From Rhodothermales bacterium (lineage in GTDB: Bacteria; Bacteroidota; Rhodothermia; Rhodothermales; Bin80), in NCBI GenBank assembly GCA_951812585.1, contig OX638318.1, forward strand, positions 1 to 64,000: a stretch of DNA of 64,000 nt, read 5' to 3'. A model generated the notes under the pieces. That model had not been told where the DNA came from. It did no database searches and worked only from the letters and a program-made list of their open reading frames with translations. This document shows, piece by piece, positions 42,085-51,508 of the stretch; the first letter of the stretch is position 1; the number at the start of each line of letters is the position of its first letter. Both the position numbers and the translations under genes were made by a program.

Positions 42085-43344
42085 CTATATGATGGTGCCT
42101 GCGGGTATGGCAACGTTTTTGGGGACTACGACGATGCCATCGCGAATATAGTAGCCCTCGCCATCCATATTCTGGACACCGCGTGTGTTCTTGATCACAC
42201 TGCCTTTACCGATGCGCACGTTCTTGTCCACAATCGCGCCTTCGATGATGGCTTGGTCGCCGATGCCCGGCTCCGACGGTCCGTCTATGTGCAAGCGCGT
42301 GTCGTGGGAATGCAGTGGATAGTCATCGGCGCCCATGATGATCGAGCGCCTGATCCGAGTGCCACTGCCTATGAGGGAGCGGATGCCGATAATGGAATCG
42401 GCGATGTGGCTGTGGCCGACGATGCTCCCCTCAGAAACCAGCGACCGGGTTACATGCGCGTCTTCGATCACGGCAGGTGCCAGCATGCGCGCATTGGTGT
42501 AAAGCGGCATAGCCACATTGCGCAGATCAAACTGCGGCGTCGCTCCTGTCAGCATGAGATTGGCATCAAAAAAGGAGCGAATCGTTCCAATATCGCTCCA
42601 GTAGTCGGTGAAGGGGTAGCTCACCACGTTCAGGCGCCCGATCGCATCAGGGATGATCTGCTTGCCAAAGTCATGGTCGTTCGGCCTGCTGTCCAGCGTG
42701 CTGCGCAAGCGTTGGCTGTCGAAGACGTAGATCCCCATGGACGCCAGGTACGTGCGCCCGGCCTCGGCCATGGCCTTCGGTACGGGGCTTTCCTTGCCCG
42801 CAAGGTCCTGAGGCTTTTCGTGGAACTCCGTGATGCGGTTCTTATCGTCGGTCTTGAGAATGCCGAACTGGGGCGCTTCCGCTCTGGAGACCGGAATTGT
42901 CGCCACTGTCACCGCCGCGCTATGCGCCCGGTGGTGCGCCATCAGCTTCCGATAATCCATCGTGTAGAGCTGATCGCCGGACAGGATCAGCACATGCTCG
43001 TGGCGGTACACCGAAAAATGCGGTATGCTCTGGCGCACCGCATCCGCTGTACCCTGGAACCACTCTGATGACGTCCGTGTCTGCTCTGCTGCCATCACCG
43101 TGACGAAGCCGCGCCGATACCGGTCAAAGCGGTACGTGGCCATGTGACTGTTGAGACTGGCGGAGTTGAACTGCGTCAGTACGAAGATCTTGTCGACTCC
43201 GGAATTAATGCAGTTGGACACCGGCACATCTATCAGGCGGTACTTTCCCGCCAGCGGGACCGCAGGCTTGGCGCGCACCTGCGTCAGCGGAAAGAGGCGT
43301 GAACCGACCCCTCCGCCCAGGATCAAAGCGATGCAATCGTCCAT
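42085..43344 (-). CDS. glgC: Glucose-1-phosphate adenylyltransferase
   Basis: Makes ADP-glucose for glycogen synthesis. 419 residues: CIALILGGGVGSRLFPLTQV (nucleotide loop), KPAVPLAGKYRLIDVPVSNC, INSGVDKIFVLTQFNSASL, FQGTADAVRQ, LILSGDQLYTMDY and a left-handed beta-helix C-terminus (VIEDAHVTRSLVSEGSIVG, RSIIMGADDYP). NCINSG and LTQFNSASLNSH are nearer to the plant and cyanobacterial enzymes than to the E. coli form. Other glycogen genes are not in this window. The ATG at 43344 is preferred to 43404; the intervening sequence is not conserved-looking. Confidence 0.94.
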   Translation of the reverse strand: MDDCIALILGGGVGSRLFPLTQVRAKPAVPLAGKYRLIDVPVSNCINSGVDKIFVLTQFNSASLNSHMATYRFDRYRRGFVTVMAAEQTRTSSEWFQGTADAVRQSIPHFSVYRHEHVLILSGDQLYTMDYRKLMAHHRAHSAAVTVATIPVSRAEAPQFGILKTDDKNRITEFHEKPQDLAGKESPVPKAMAEAGRTYLASMGIYVFDSQRLRSTLDSRPNDHDFGKQIIPDAIGRLNVVSYPFTDYWSDIGTIRSFFDANLMLTGATPQFDLRNVAMPLYTNARMLAPAVIEDAHVTRSLVSEGSIVGHSHIADSIIGIRSLIGSGTRIRRSIIMGADDYPLHSHDTRLHIDGPSEPGIGDQAIIEGAIVDKNVRIGKGSVIKNTRGVQNMDGEGYYIRDGIVVVPKNVAIPAGTII

Positions 43345-43484
43345 GCAACCAGGTCGTGCATGCAACAGGTCGTGTGATGCACGCAAGATACAGACTGCAC
43401 GCACCCTTATGTTCGTTCTCTTGTTAGTTCTCTGTGATAGTACGGTGCAGAAACCGATGCGCCCCGGTTGCTGTTCACTTCCTT

Positions 43485-46400
43485 ATGAGTGACGAATCCC
43501 GCGCACTGCTCGCCCACCTGAAGGGCCGGCTTCAGCGCACCGCGCGCCGCATGACCGTGGCACATCTGGCCTACGGTCTGCTGCTCACTACGGGCCTCTG
43601 CTGCGCGCTGCTCCTTCTTATGGTAGGGGTCGAAGCGCTGTTCTGGGTTGCGGTTCCCTGGCGAAGCCTGCTCTTCTGGGTGCTGATGCTGACAGGATGC
43701 GCACTGATCGCCACCCTCTTGGCACGTCCGCTCCTGCGCCTTGCGGGCATGCTTCCCGGACCCCCGCACCGATCCACCGCTGAGCGTATCAGCGCACGGT
43801 ATCCTGAACTCGAAGACCGCCTGGTGAACCTCCTGGACCTTGGCGAAGGTCGCGCCAGCCAAGCGCCGGCACCGCTCGTCGATGGGGCCCTCAAGATGCT
43901 CCATGACACTGTGCACGACATGCCGCTAGAGCATGCCGCCTCCTTTGCACCGGCGCGACGCATGGGACGCCTGGCCTCAGTACCGGTGGCAGGACTTCTG
44001 GTGTTCATGGCGGCCGCGCCCGCGACCTTTATGGACGCATCGCAGCGGCTCTTCTCTCCCGGGGTGCGTTTTGTGCGCCCCGCGCCGTTCACGCTTGGCG
44101 TCGTGCCCGGCAATGCGACCATCGTGCGCGGCGAAACGCTCCAGATTACGGCGACCGCCACAGGCACCGATGTGCCGGCCTCGGCTACGCTCCTGTTTGA
44201 TCGGGCCCAGCCGGTAGCGCTGGCAGCGGCGCCTGGCGGCACGTTTGCGTACGAAATCGTTAATGTGCGCGAAGACTTTCGGTACCGGATCCAGGCCGGC
44301 ACCGTGCTTACGGACTGGTATGCGATTGAGGTCATCGAGCGCCCCGTCGTGCGGAGCCTGCAGGTAACGCTCGTTGCCCCCGTCTACACAGGACTGCCGA
44401 CGCAGGTTTTGCCGCCGGGCACTGGCGATATCCTGGCACTTCCCGGCACCAAGGCAAAGCTCTCTGTTCGCGGTGGAGCGGCGCAGGCACTTCTGGTCTT
44501 TGGCAGCGGCCGTGTAGATACGCTGGCACCCGGCCCTGTTGCAGAAGGCTCATTCACGATTCGCAGCAAGGATACCTACCACATTCGCCTAGAGAATGCG
44601 GCAGGAATACGCAATCATGATCCCATAACCTACCAGGTGACGCCGCTGACCGACCTGTCGCCCACCATCGTCATACACGAACCTGGACCGGACGCCATGC
44701 TGGACCTCGCCCTCCAGATCGACGTCTTGCTCCAGCTGCGCGACGATTTCGGGTTCCATGACCTGCGCCTGTGGTGGCGCCTGGCGGAAAGCCGGTTCAA
44801 CGAAGTCATGGCCGAACCGGTGCCGATTGCGCTCGCCCTGACGGCGCCCCAGGCACCCGATCAGCAGGTGGCATACCCGTGGTTTGTCGTACAGTCCACC
44901 GGGCTGGATATCGTGCCCGGCGATGTCATCGAGTACTTCGCAGAGGTACGCGACAATGATGCTGTGAGCGGATTCAAGGCGGCCCGGAGCGCTTTGCATC
45001 GACTACGCCTACCCTCGGCTGCCGAGCGCTACGACGCGCTGAGCGATGCGCAGCTGGACACCGAGAACGAAATGCAGGCGCTTTTGGAGGACAGCGAGCG
45101 GATCCGTGAGCAGTTTGAAGAGGTGCGCGATGAGCTTAGACGCAAGCAGCATGGCGACTGGAATGATCAGCGGCAGCTTGAACGGCTGGCTGATGCGCAA
45201 GAGGCGCTCGAAGCGCGCGTGGACGAGCTGGTCGCTTCCATGGCCGACACAGCGAACGATATGGAGGGCCTCGTCAGTGAGGAGACACGCGAGATGTTCG
45301 ATGAGCTGCGCCAGGTCACCGAAGAAATCAACGCGCCCGAACTCCTGGAGGCCATGCAGCAGCTCCAGGAAGCGGTGGAGGCACTCGACCCGCGGAATAT
45401 GCAGGATGCGTTGGATCGAATTGGACTTAACGAGGAGATGCTCCGCGACCGCCTGGAGCGCGCCTTGGAGCTGTTCAAGAATTTCCAGGTGCAGCAGAAG
45501 CTGGAAGAGGCTGCGGATCGCACGGAGAAGCTGAGCGCGGTACAGGAGCAGTTGTCCGACAAGATTGCCGAGGATCCGGAGGGCGCCCACGAGGACCGGG
45601 AAACCTTGGTGGCAGAGCAAATGCTGAGCAAGGAAGAGATGGAGCAGCTGGAGTCGACGATGGAGGACATTGCACGCCGCATGGAAGAGCTTCGCAATGC
45701 GCCACAGGAAGCCATGGCACAGCTGAGCGAAGAAACCCGTGCGCAAGCGCTGCCTGAACAGATGCAGGAGAATGCCCAAAAGATGCAGGAAGGCCAGATG
45801 CAGGCGGCCAGGCAGCAGCAGCAGAACATGCAACAGAGCCTGCAGCAGCTTCAAGAGAACCTGCAGAGCATGCTCAGCGGCATGCAGGGCAACCAGCTTC
45901 AGATCAGTTTCGCCGCACTCCAGCGCCTGCTCAGCGATGTGCTGATTCTATCGCATGACCAAGAGGCACTGCGGCGCGAGGTTGATGTCGCCGCGCCGGA
46001 CAGCCCGCTCCTCAGGGACTTTGCGCTGCAGCAGCATGCCATGCTGGATGGGCTTGGCACCGTAACCGACTCGCTGCAAACCTTGGCGCGCCAGATCCCG
46101 CAGATGACGCGTGCGGTGCAAGAGCGCAGCGGCACAGCCATACTAGCGATGGAGCGGGCGGTCACCGCCATGGTGGCCCGCAACAGCACGGTCGCTTCGA
46201 ATGAGCAGCGGGCTGCCATGACAAGCCTCAACGAGCTCGCGCTACTCCTCAGCAACCTGATGGATCAGCTGATGAACTCCCCGAATAATAATTCGTCCGG
46301 GGGCATGTCCATGAGTCAGATGATCCAGCAGCTGCAGCAGATGGCGTCCGAGCAGCAGCAGCTCAACAGGCAGATTCAGGAAATGCTGGGCCAGTTGCAG

Positions 46401-46847
46401 GGGCAGCGGCTGACGCAGGATATGCAGGCGAGGATGCAGCAACTGGCTGCGCAGCAGCAGGCAATGCAGCGGCAACTGGAAGAGATGAGTCGCCAAAGCG
46501 ATGTGGCGCAGCGGCTGGCGGGTGACCTCAACAAGATTGCGTCCCAGATGGAAGAAACCGTTGAGCAGCTCGGAGCCTTCAGTACAAGCCGCGAGCTTCA
46601 GGAGCGGCAGCAGCAGATTCTGACGCGGCTTTTGGACGCATCACGCGCGCTTCAGGAGCGCGGCAGGCATCGGCAGCGCGAGGGGCGCACCGGCGAAGCC
46701 GTTGCACGCGATAGCCCAGGCGCGCCCGATGCTTCCCACCCGGATGAGCAATTGCGGCGCGCCTTGCTAGATGCCTTGGAAAGCGGATATACGCCGGATT
46801 ATCAAGAACTTATCCGTCGCTACTTCGAGCTGCTTCAGCGGCAGTAG
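43485..46847 (+). CDS. Giant DUF4175 membrane-anchored coiled-coil protein
   Basis: 1120 residues. Three membrane segments (about 27-50, 58-80 and 155-173) are followed by a large extracytoplasmic beta-rich part with immunoglobulin-like sections (ARPVVRSLQVTLVAPVYTGL, VAEGSFTIRSKDTYHIRL). From about 520 to 1090 runs a very long Gln/Glu/Met-rich coiled coil (for instance QQQQNMQQSLQQLQENLQ and MSQMIQQLQQMASEQQQL). The order of parts matches DUF4175, a Bacteroidota/proteobacterial family of unknown role. The last 38 bases overlap the convergent DUF393 gene. The ATG at 43485 is chosen because the upstream in-frame residues to 43434 are Cys/Arg-rich and do not continue the protein. Confidence 0.85.
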   Translation: MSDESRALLAHLKGRLQRTARRMTVAHLAYGLLLTTGLCCALLLLMVGVEALFWVAVPWRSLLFWVLMLTGCALIATLLARPLLRLAGMLPGPPHRSTAERISARYPELEDRLVNLLDLGEGRASQAPAPLVDGALKMLHDTVHDMPLEHAASFAPARRMGRLASVPVAGLLVFMAAAPATFMDASQRLFSPGVRFVRPAPFTLGVVPGNATIVRGETLQITATATGTDVPASATLLFDRAQPVALAAAPGGTFAYEIVNVREDFRYRIQAGTVLTDWYAIEVIERPVVRSLQVTLVAPVYTGLPTQVLPPGTGDILALPGTKAKLSVRGGAAQALLVFGSGRVDTLAPGPVAEGSFTIRSKDTYHIRLENAAGIRNHDPITYQVTPLTDLSPTIVIHEPGPDAMLDLALQIDVLLQLRDDFGFHDLRLWWRLAESRFNEVMAEPVPIALALTAPQAPDQQVAYPWFVVQSTGLDIVPGDVIEYFAEVRDNDAVSGFKAARSALHRLRLPSAAERYDALSDAQLDTENEMQALLEDSERIREQFEEVRDELRRKQHGDWNDQRQLERLADAQEALEARVDELVASMADTANDMEGLVSEETREMFDELRQVTEEINAPELLEAMQQLQEAVEALDPRNMQDALDRIGLNEEMLRDRLERALELFKNFQVQQKLEEAADRTEKLSAVQEQLSDKIAEDPEGAHEDRETLVAEQMLSKEEMEQLESTMEDIARRMEELRNAPQEAMAQLSEETRAQALPEQMQENAQKMQEGQMQAARQQQQNMQQSLQQLQENLQSMLSGMQGNQLQISFAALQRLLSDVLILSHDQEALRREVDVAAPDSPLLRDFALQQHAMLDGLGTVTDSLQTLARQIPQMTRAVQERSGTAILAMERAVTAMVARNSTVASNEQRAAMTSLNELALLLSNLMDQLMNSPNNNSSGGMSMSQMIQQLQQMASEQQQLNRQIQEMLGQLQGQRLTQDMQARMQQLAAQQQAMQRQLEEMSRQSDVAQRLAGDLNKIASQMEETVEQLGAFSTSRELQERQQQILTRLLDASRALQERGRHRQREGRTGEAVARDSPGAPDASHPDEQLRRALLDALESGYTPDYQELIRRYFELLQRQ

Positions 46848-47169
46848 CAGGACAATGAGAATTGCAAGCATGGCGCCGCCGGGCTACCATGCCGTACGCG
46901 GCGTCGCGCCAAGGACGGGGCACCGCGCGAAGGAGCGCAACCAAGGGCCAGGCACCCGGGAGATGCCGGAAGATCCGCAGGACCGCTTCGGAAGCCCGCC
47001 AGGTGCCGTTTGCATCGGCCAGCACGATGCCACCCTGCTCATGCCATGCGGACCCCTGGATAGGCCGCATGACCAGGCGCCCCTTCCGGTCGCACCGCTG
47101 CACCCACTGGACGCAGGACTGGCACAGCGTGCACGTTCCATCGAAGTAGACTGTTGGTTGCCCTGTCAC
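46810..47169 (-). CDS. DUF393 (DCC1-like) thiol-disulfide oxidoreductase family protein
   Basis: 119 residues with the DUF393 signature at the N-terminus (TVYFDGTCTLCQSCVQWVQR: DGxCxxCxxxV), then VMRPIQGSAWHEQ, VLADANGTWRASEAVLRIFR and VALLRAVPRPWRDAAYGMVA, which is the family's order. The two cysteines of CTLC suggest a redox-active thioredoxin-like site, but family function is not established. It overlaps the end of the DUF4175 gene by 38 bases in opposite orientation and lies back to back with chrA, only 11 bases apart. Confidence 0.88.
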   Translation of the reverse strand: MTGQPTVYFDGTCTLCQSCVQWVQRCDRKGRLVMRPIQGSAWHEQGGIVLADANGTWRASEAVLRIFRHLPGAWPLVALLRAVPRPWRDAAYGMVARRRHACNSHCPATAAEAARSSDG

Positions 47170-47180
47170 GGTAGTGCTGG

Positions 47181-48302
47181 ATGAAGGCGCTCAGTCCTCT
47201 TGTACGCCTTTTCTTGAAGCTTGGCTTCATTGGCTTCGGCGGGCCGGCGGCCGTGATCGCCATGATGGAGGATGAGCTTGTCACGCGAAGGCAGTGGATG
47301 ACGCGCGCGCACTACCTGGATCTGGTTGGGGCCACCAACCTGATTCCTGGGCCCAACTCCACGGAAGTGGCTATGCATGTCGGGTATGAACGCGCCGGAT
47401 TCAAGGGGCTGGTGACGGCCGGAAGCTGTTTCATCTTGCCCGCAGCGCTGATGACGGGCGCATTAGGCTGGCTGTATGTGCAGTATGGCACACTGCCCGA
47501 AGTCGGGCCCTTCCTGCTCGGCATCAAGCCGGCGGTCATCGCGATAATTCTGGGCGCCCTCTGGCGCTTGGGCAAGGCGGCGGTCAAGAGCATCACGATG
47601 ATTCCAATCGGCCTAGGCGTATTGGCCGCGCTCTTTATGGGCGTTGCGCCGATTATGGCGCTTCTGGCTGGAGCCATTATTGGAATGGCGTGGCTGTACC
47701 TTCGCACCAAGCCGCCATCTGTGAACATGGTGGCCGGCTTCCTCATTCCTTCCTGGCTTGGGCAGGTTGCCACACAGGAGGTTCCGCTCTGGAAGCTTGG
47801 CTTGTTTTTCCTGAAGGTGGGCGGCGTATTGTATGGCAGCGGCTACGTGCTGGTCGCCTTTCTGGAAGGCGACCTGGTCCAGCGTTACGGGTGGCTTACG
47901 GAGCAGCAGCTGCTCGACGCGATCGCCATCGGGCAATTCACGCCTGGCCCGGTGCTAACGACCGCAACCTTTATCGGCATGCTCTTGGGCGGCGCGCCGG
48001 GAGCCGCACTGGCTACGCTGGCGATCTTTCTGCCGTCGTTTGTATTCGTTACGATCCTCAACCCGATCATCCCTAAGCTCCGCCGGTCAGCGGTGATGGG
48101 CGCATTTCTGGATGCCATCAACGTGAGCGCCGTCGCACTAATGCTCTTTGTGACGCTGCGGCTGGGCGTGAGCGTCCTGATCGCGTGGCAGCCGTGGTTG
48201 GTGTTCGCATTGGCGGCGGTGGCAGTCTTCCGATTTCGGGTTAGCGCCGCATGGCTTGTCGCCGGGAGCTGTGCCCTAGGCTATGGGCTCAGCTTCCTGT
48301 AG
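47181..48302 (+). CDS. chrA: Chromate transporter family protein (ChrA, two CHR domains)
   Basis: 373 residues, the long-chain form with two CHR domains: FLKLGFIGFGGPAAVIAMME and GATNLIPGPNSTEVAMHVGY in the first half, LFFLKVGGVLYGSGYVLVAF and AIGQFTPGPVLTTATFIGML in the second. The FGGP and PGP motifs are conserved in both. It exports chromate in exchange for proton motive force in known members; native substrates may include sulfate. It has about ten membrane segments. The ATG starts 11 bases from the divergent DUF393 gene, so its promoter must lie inside that gene. Confidence 0.92.
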   Translation: MKALSPLVRLFLKLGFIGFGGPAAVIAMMEDELVTRRQWMTRAHYLDLVGATNLIPGPNSTEVAMHVGYERAGFKGLVTAGSCFILPAALMTGALGWLYVQYGTLPEVGPFLLGIKPAVIAIILGALWRLGKAAVKSITMIPIGLGVLAALFMGVAPIMALLAGAIIGMAWLYLRTKPPSVNMVAGFLIPSWLGQVATQEVPLWKLGLFFLKVGGVLYGSGYVLVAFLEGDLVQRYGWLTEQQLLDAIAIGQFTPGPVLTTATFIGMLLGGAPGAALATLAIFLPSFVFVTILNPIIPKLRRSAVMGAFLDAINVSAVALMLFVTLRLGVSVLIAWQPWLVFALAAVAVFRFRVSAAWLVAGSCALGYGLSFL

Positions 48303-48367
48303 CGCCATCCGGCCTGCAGTCGGCGCGGCCCGCAGTGCGGCGTGCACACTGCCCGGACTCAAGTCGT

Positions 48368-48387
48368 GGATCTATGACCTCAGATCC
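48368..48387. terminator. Hairpin between convergent chrA and metallophosphoesterase genes
   Basis: GGATCT (48368-48373) and AGATCC (48382-48387) form a 6-base stem with an 8-base loop in the 114-base convergent gap. It is short and has no T-run, so the terminator call is weak. Confidence 0.3.
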
Positions 48388-48416
48388 AACACCGCAGCCG
48401 TTATCAGCCTTGGGCG

Positions 48417-49241
48417 CTAGGCCGCTGACTGCGGTGCTTTTCGGGTAAAGGCGTGGGTCTGCGCGATGGCGAAGGCGTGCACCGCGGGGTTGTAGCGCCA
48501 CTCATGGACGGTGATCGCGCCGACATGGAGTTCCACCACATTAAAGGCATTACGACCCATCTGAGGCGCGCGGTAGCGGCGGCTGGCGGCCGTGCCGGCC
48601 AAGGCCACCACGATCCGCTGGTTGGAACAGGCGACTTCGTGCACCAGAGACCAGTGCCAATGCCCACACAGGATGATCTCCACGCCGGCGCGCGCCGCGG
48701 CTGAAAGCAGGCGGCTGGCATTCTGGGCGATCTCCCGCTTGTATGGGAACCCATCGGCCGTCAGGGGGTGGTGCACAGCCAGCACCTTCACATGGCCTGG
48801 AGGCTGCCCCTTGAAATACGCGCCCAGGCGGACTGCGTGTGCGGGCGTGCATCGCCCGCGCTCAATAGTCCATGGCGTGGCCGTGTTCAGACCCAGTACC
48901 GATACGCCGCGCCCCTCCCAGGACGGACTCAAGTCGCGCGTCACATAGTGCTTGTATCGCCCAAGAGGCACGGACACGCGCAGGACGGGGCGGTAGATCC
49001 ACGAATACAGATCATGGTTGCCCGGTACCACGAGTTGTGGCGACTTAAGCGCCTTCAGAAGTGCGGCGGCGCGGCGGTACTGAAGGCGGTGCGCCCGCTG
49101 CACAAGGTCACCCGTAACGACTACCAGGTCTGCATCAAGGCCATTGACGCTGCTGATAAGTGCTTCGTCGATGCCGCGATGCGCCCAGCAGCCTGCGTGG
49201 ATATCAGAAAGGTGCGCAATCCTGCAGTGCGGCGTGCCCAC
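48417..49241 (-). CDS. Calcineurin-like metallophosphoesterase
   Basis: 274 residues with the five metal-binding blocks of the family: RIAHLSDIHAG (DxH), DLVVVTGDLVQ (GD), LVVPGNHDLYSW (GNHD), VLAVHHPL and IILCGHWHWSL (GHxH). These proteins hydrolyse phosphomono- or diesters using two metal ions; the substrate is unknown. The GTG at 49241 begins 3 bases after the pdhC stop, so it is cotranscribed with the pyruvate dehydrogenase genes. The tail after residue 245 (FAIAQTHAFTRKAPQ) is not conserved-looking. Confidence 0.9.
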   Translation of the reverse strand: MGTPHCRIAHLSDIHAGCWAHRGIDEALISSVNGLDADLVVVTGDLVQRAHRLQYRRAAALLKALKSPQLVVPGNHDLYSWIYRPVLRVSVPLGRYKHYVTRDLSPSWEGRGVSVLGLNTATPWTIERGRCTPAHAVRLGAYFKGQPPGHVKVLAVHHPLTADGFPYKREIAQNASRLLSAAARAGVEIILCGHWHWSLVHEVACSNQRIVVALAGTAASRRYRAPQMGRNAFNVVELHVGAITVHEWRYNPAVHAFAIAQTHAFTRKAPQSAA

Positions 49242-49244
49242 CGA

Positions 49245-50483
49245 CTACATGAGCAGCGTCAGCGGCTCCTCAAGAAACCCGCGCAGCGTCGCCATAAAGC
49301 GCGCACCCAGGGCCCCGTCCACCGCGCGATGGTCGCAGGAGAGCGTGATCTTCATGCGCTTGCCGGGTACCACCTGCCCTCCTTTGACCACTGGCACGTC
49401 GCGAATAGCACCGATGGCGAGTATGCAGGCATTGGGCGTATTGATGATCGCCGTAAAATCTTCGATGCCGAACATGCCCAGGTTGCTCGTCGTAAAGGTT
49501 GAGCCTTCCATCTCCGCGGGTTGAAGCTTGCGATCCCGCGCGCGCTGCGCCAACGCGGCTGCTTCAGAGGCAATGTCCGTCAAGCCCTTCCGATCGACCC
49601 CCCGCACCACGGGCGTGACCAGGCCATCCTCGATGGCTACCGCAATGCCAATATCCACATAGTTGTACTGGCGAATCTCGTTTTCCTCGGCCACATAGGA
49701 GCTGTTGACTGCGGGATGCTGCACCAGTGCTGCAGCGCAGGCTTTGGTGACCAGGTCGTTGTAGGAAACCTTGACACCGCCGGTACGCTCGGCCTGGCTG
49801 TTCAGGCGCTGCCTTGAAGCCACCGCCTGTTCCATGTCCACATCGATGCTCAGATAGAAGTGCGGTGCCGTGAACTTGCTCTGCGACAAGCGCCGCGCAA
49901 TGGTCTTGCGCATCTGCGAGACGCGGACAGATTCGTAGCCATCCGGCTGGGTCACCGCCGCAGCCGGATGGGACAGATGCGCTTCCACATCGCGCCTTAT
50001 GATCCGCCCGTCTGGGCCCGACCCCGACCCGCGCAGCTGATACAGCGGCAGCCCGTGGTCCGCCGCCACGCGGCGCGCCAGCGGAGACGCTTTGATCCTC
50101 ACGGCGCGGTCAGCTCCTGCAGCAGCGGGCGCCAATGCGTCCTTCTGCGGTGTGGATACCTGCGGCGATGCTGGTGGCTTTTCCGTTGCAACGGGTGGCG
50201 GCTTGTGGTCTGCCTGCTGGGATAGAAATGCATCCACATCATCGCCGCGCGCACCGAGCACCGCGATCAGTGCGCCGATAGGCAGGGCATCGCCTTCGCC
50301 AGCCACCTTGCGCAGCAGGACGCCATCATCATACGCCTCCACATCCATGGTGGCTTTGTCGGTTTCGACCTGCGCGATGACATCTCCGGCTGCGATCTCG
50401 GCCCCTTCATCGACATTCCACTGGACCAAGACACCTTCCTCCATGGTGTCGGTCATCTTGGGCATCTCTACGGCTATGGGCAT
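49245..50483 (-). CDS. pdhC: Dihydrolipoyl acetyltransferase (E2) of pyruvate dehydrogenase
   Basis: 412 residues in three parts. The N-terminal lipoyl domain (1-75) carries the lipoylated Lys43 in VETDKATMDVEAYDDG. An Ala/Pro-rich linker leads to the E1/E3-binding domain (about 130-165, ASPLARRVAADHG and GPDGRIIRRDV). The catalytic domain has MRKTIARRLSQSKFTAPHFY and the active-site His385 and Asp389 in SCDHRAVDGALG. It transfers acetyl groups to CoA. It follows pdhB with 22 bases between. An acetyltransferase of another 2-oxoacid complex is the only rival call; the E1 genes match the pyruvate type best. Confidence 0.93.
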   Translation of the reverse strand: MPIAVEMPKMTDTMEEGVLVQWNVDEGAEIAAGDVIAQVETDKATMDVEAYDDGVLLRKVAGEGDALPIGALIAVLGARGDDVDAFLSQQADHKPPPVATEKPPASPQVSTPQKDALAPAAAGADRAVRIKASPLARRVAADHGLPLYQLRGSGSGPDGRIIRRDVEAHLSHPAAAVTQPDGYESVRVSQMRKTIARRLSQSKFTAPHFYLSIDVDMEQAVASRQRLNSQAERTGGVKVSYNDLVTKACAAALVQHPAVNSSYVAEENEIRQYNYVDIGIAVAIEDGLVTPVVRGVDRKGLTDIASEAAALAQRARDRKLQPAEMEGSTFTTSNLGMFGIEDFTAIINTPNACILAIGAIRDVPVVKGGQVVPGKRMKITLSCDHRAVDGALGARFMATLRGFLEEPLTLLM

Positions 50484-50505
50484 GCTGCTGCGCTCTGGAT
50501 GTGGT

Positions 50506-51489
50506 CTAGTCTAGGTACAATACGTCGCGGCAGGCCTGGTAGGTGTCCTCAGCGCTGGGCATATAGTACGTCATCAGATTCTTGGCATACGGCGCAGGCG
50601 TATCCTTGGCGGTGACACGGCGGATCGGGGCATCCAGATAGTCAAAGCAGCGCGACTGCACCTGAAAAGCGATCTCTGACGACACGCTCGCAAACGGATT
50701 GCTTTCGTCTACAACTACGAGGCGGTTGGTCTTCCTGACCGAGCGGGCGACGGTGCCCCAGTCGAAGGGTCGGATCGTGCGCGGGTCTATGACTTCGGCG
50801 TAGTACCCGTCGGCTTCCAGCATCTCTGCGGCCTCCATCGCGCGCCAGTAGCTCTTGTTATGTCCTACAATGGTTACAGCGTCGCCCTCGCGCGCAATAC
50901 GCGCTTTCCCGATCGGGATCAGGTAATCCGCTTCCTCGGACACTTCGCCGCGCATCCCGTACATGAACTCGCTCTCCAGAAACACCACCGGATCATTGTC
51001 CCGTATAGCGGACTTGAGCAGACCCTTCGCATCGTCCGGGTTGGAAATAGAAACCACCTTAAGTCCCGGAAAGCAGCTGAAGATAGACTCGACCGACGAG
51101 TTGTGCGTTGCCGCCAGCTGCCCGGCGGCTCCGTTCGGCCCCCGGAATACAATCGGAAAGCTGAACTGTCCGCCCGACATGTAGCGGATCTTTGCTGCGT
51201 TGTTGATGATCTGATCCATCGCCACAAAGGCGAAATTCCAGGTCATGAACTCGATGATCGGCCTGAGCCCGCACATCGCGGCCCCTAGCCCCAGTCCCGC
51301 AAAGCCGTTTTCGCTTATGGGCGTGTCAATGACACGGTTGGAGCCAAAGCGATCCTGCATCCCTTCGCTTACCTTGTAAGCCCCGTTGTATTCCGCTACT
51401 TCTTCTCCCATAAGGAACACATCGGTGTCGCGATCCATCTCCTCCACCATGGCTGCGCGGATCGCTTCACGAAGCTGCAACTGCGCCAT
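50506..51489 (-). CDS. pdhB: Pyruvate dehydrogenase E1 component, beta subunit
   Basis: About 327 residues from the ATG at 51489 (MAQLQLREAIRAAMVEEM). Transketolase pyrimidine-binding domain: MGEEVAEYNGAYKVSEGM, RVIDTPISENGFAGLGLGAA, QFSFPIVFRGPNGAAG. The C-terminal domain has VEVIDPRTIRPFD-like AEVIDPRTIRPFDWGTVA and a closing YAKNLMTYYMPSAED. The alpha subunit gene lies 19 bases upstream and E2 22 bases downstream. The frame extends to 51606 but that part overlaps pdhA and is Arg-rich. Confidence 0.95.
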   Translation of the reverse strand: MAQLQLREAIRAAMVEEMDRDTDVFLMGEEVAEYNGAYKVSEGMQDRFGSNRVIDTPISENGFAGLGLGAAMCGLRPIIEFMTWNFAFVAMDQIINNAAKIRYMSGGQFSFPIVFRGPNGAAGQLAATHNSSVESIFSCFPGLKVVSISNPDDAKGLLKSAIRDNDPVVFLESEFMYGMRGEVSEEADYLIPIGKARIAREGDAVTIVGHNKSYWRAMEAAEMLEADGYYAEVIDPRTIRPFDWGTVARSVRKTNRLVVVDESNPFASVSSEIAFQVQSRCFDYLDAPIRRVTAKDTPAPYAKNLMTYYMPSAEDTYQACRDVLYLD

Positions 51490-51508
51490 TACGTTATCCT
51501 GGTTGGTG

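Noticed and set aside
45009-45854. Minus-strand Leu-rich open frame of 281 codons that looks like a membrane protein
   Set aside because: The Leu-rich reading is the complement of CAG/GAG-rich codons of the DUF4175 coiled coil, so the hydrophobicity is an artefact.
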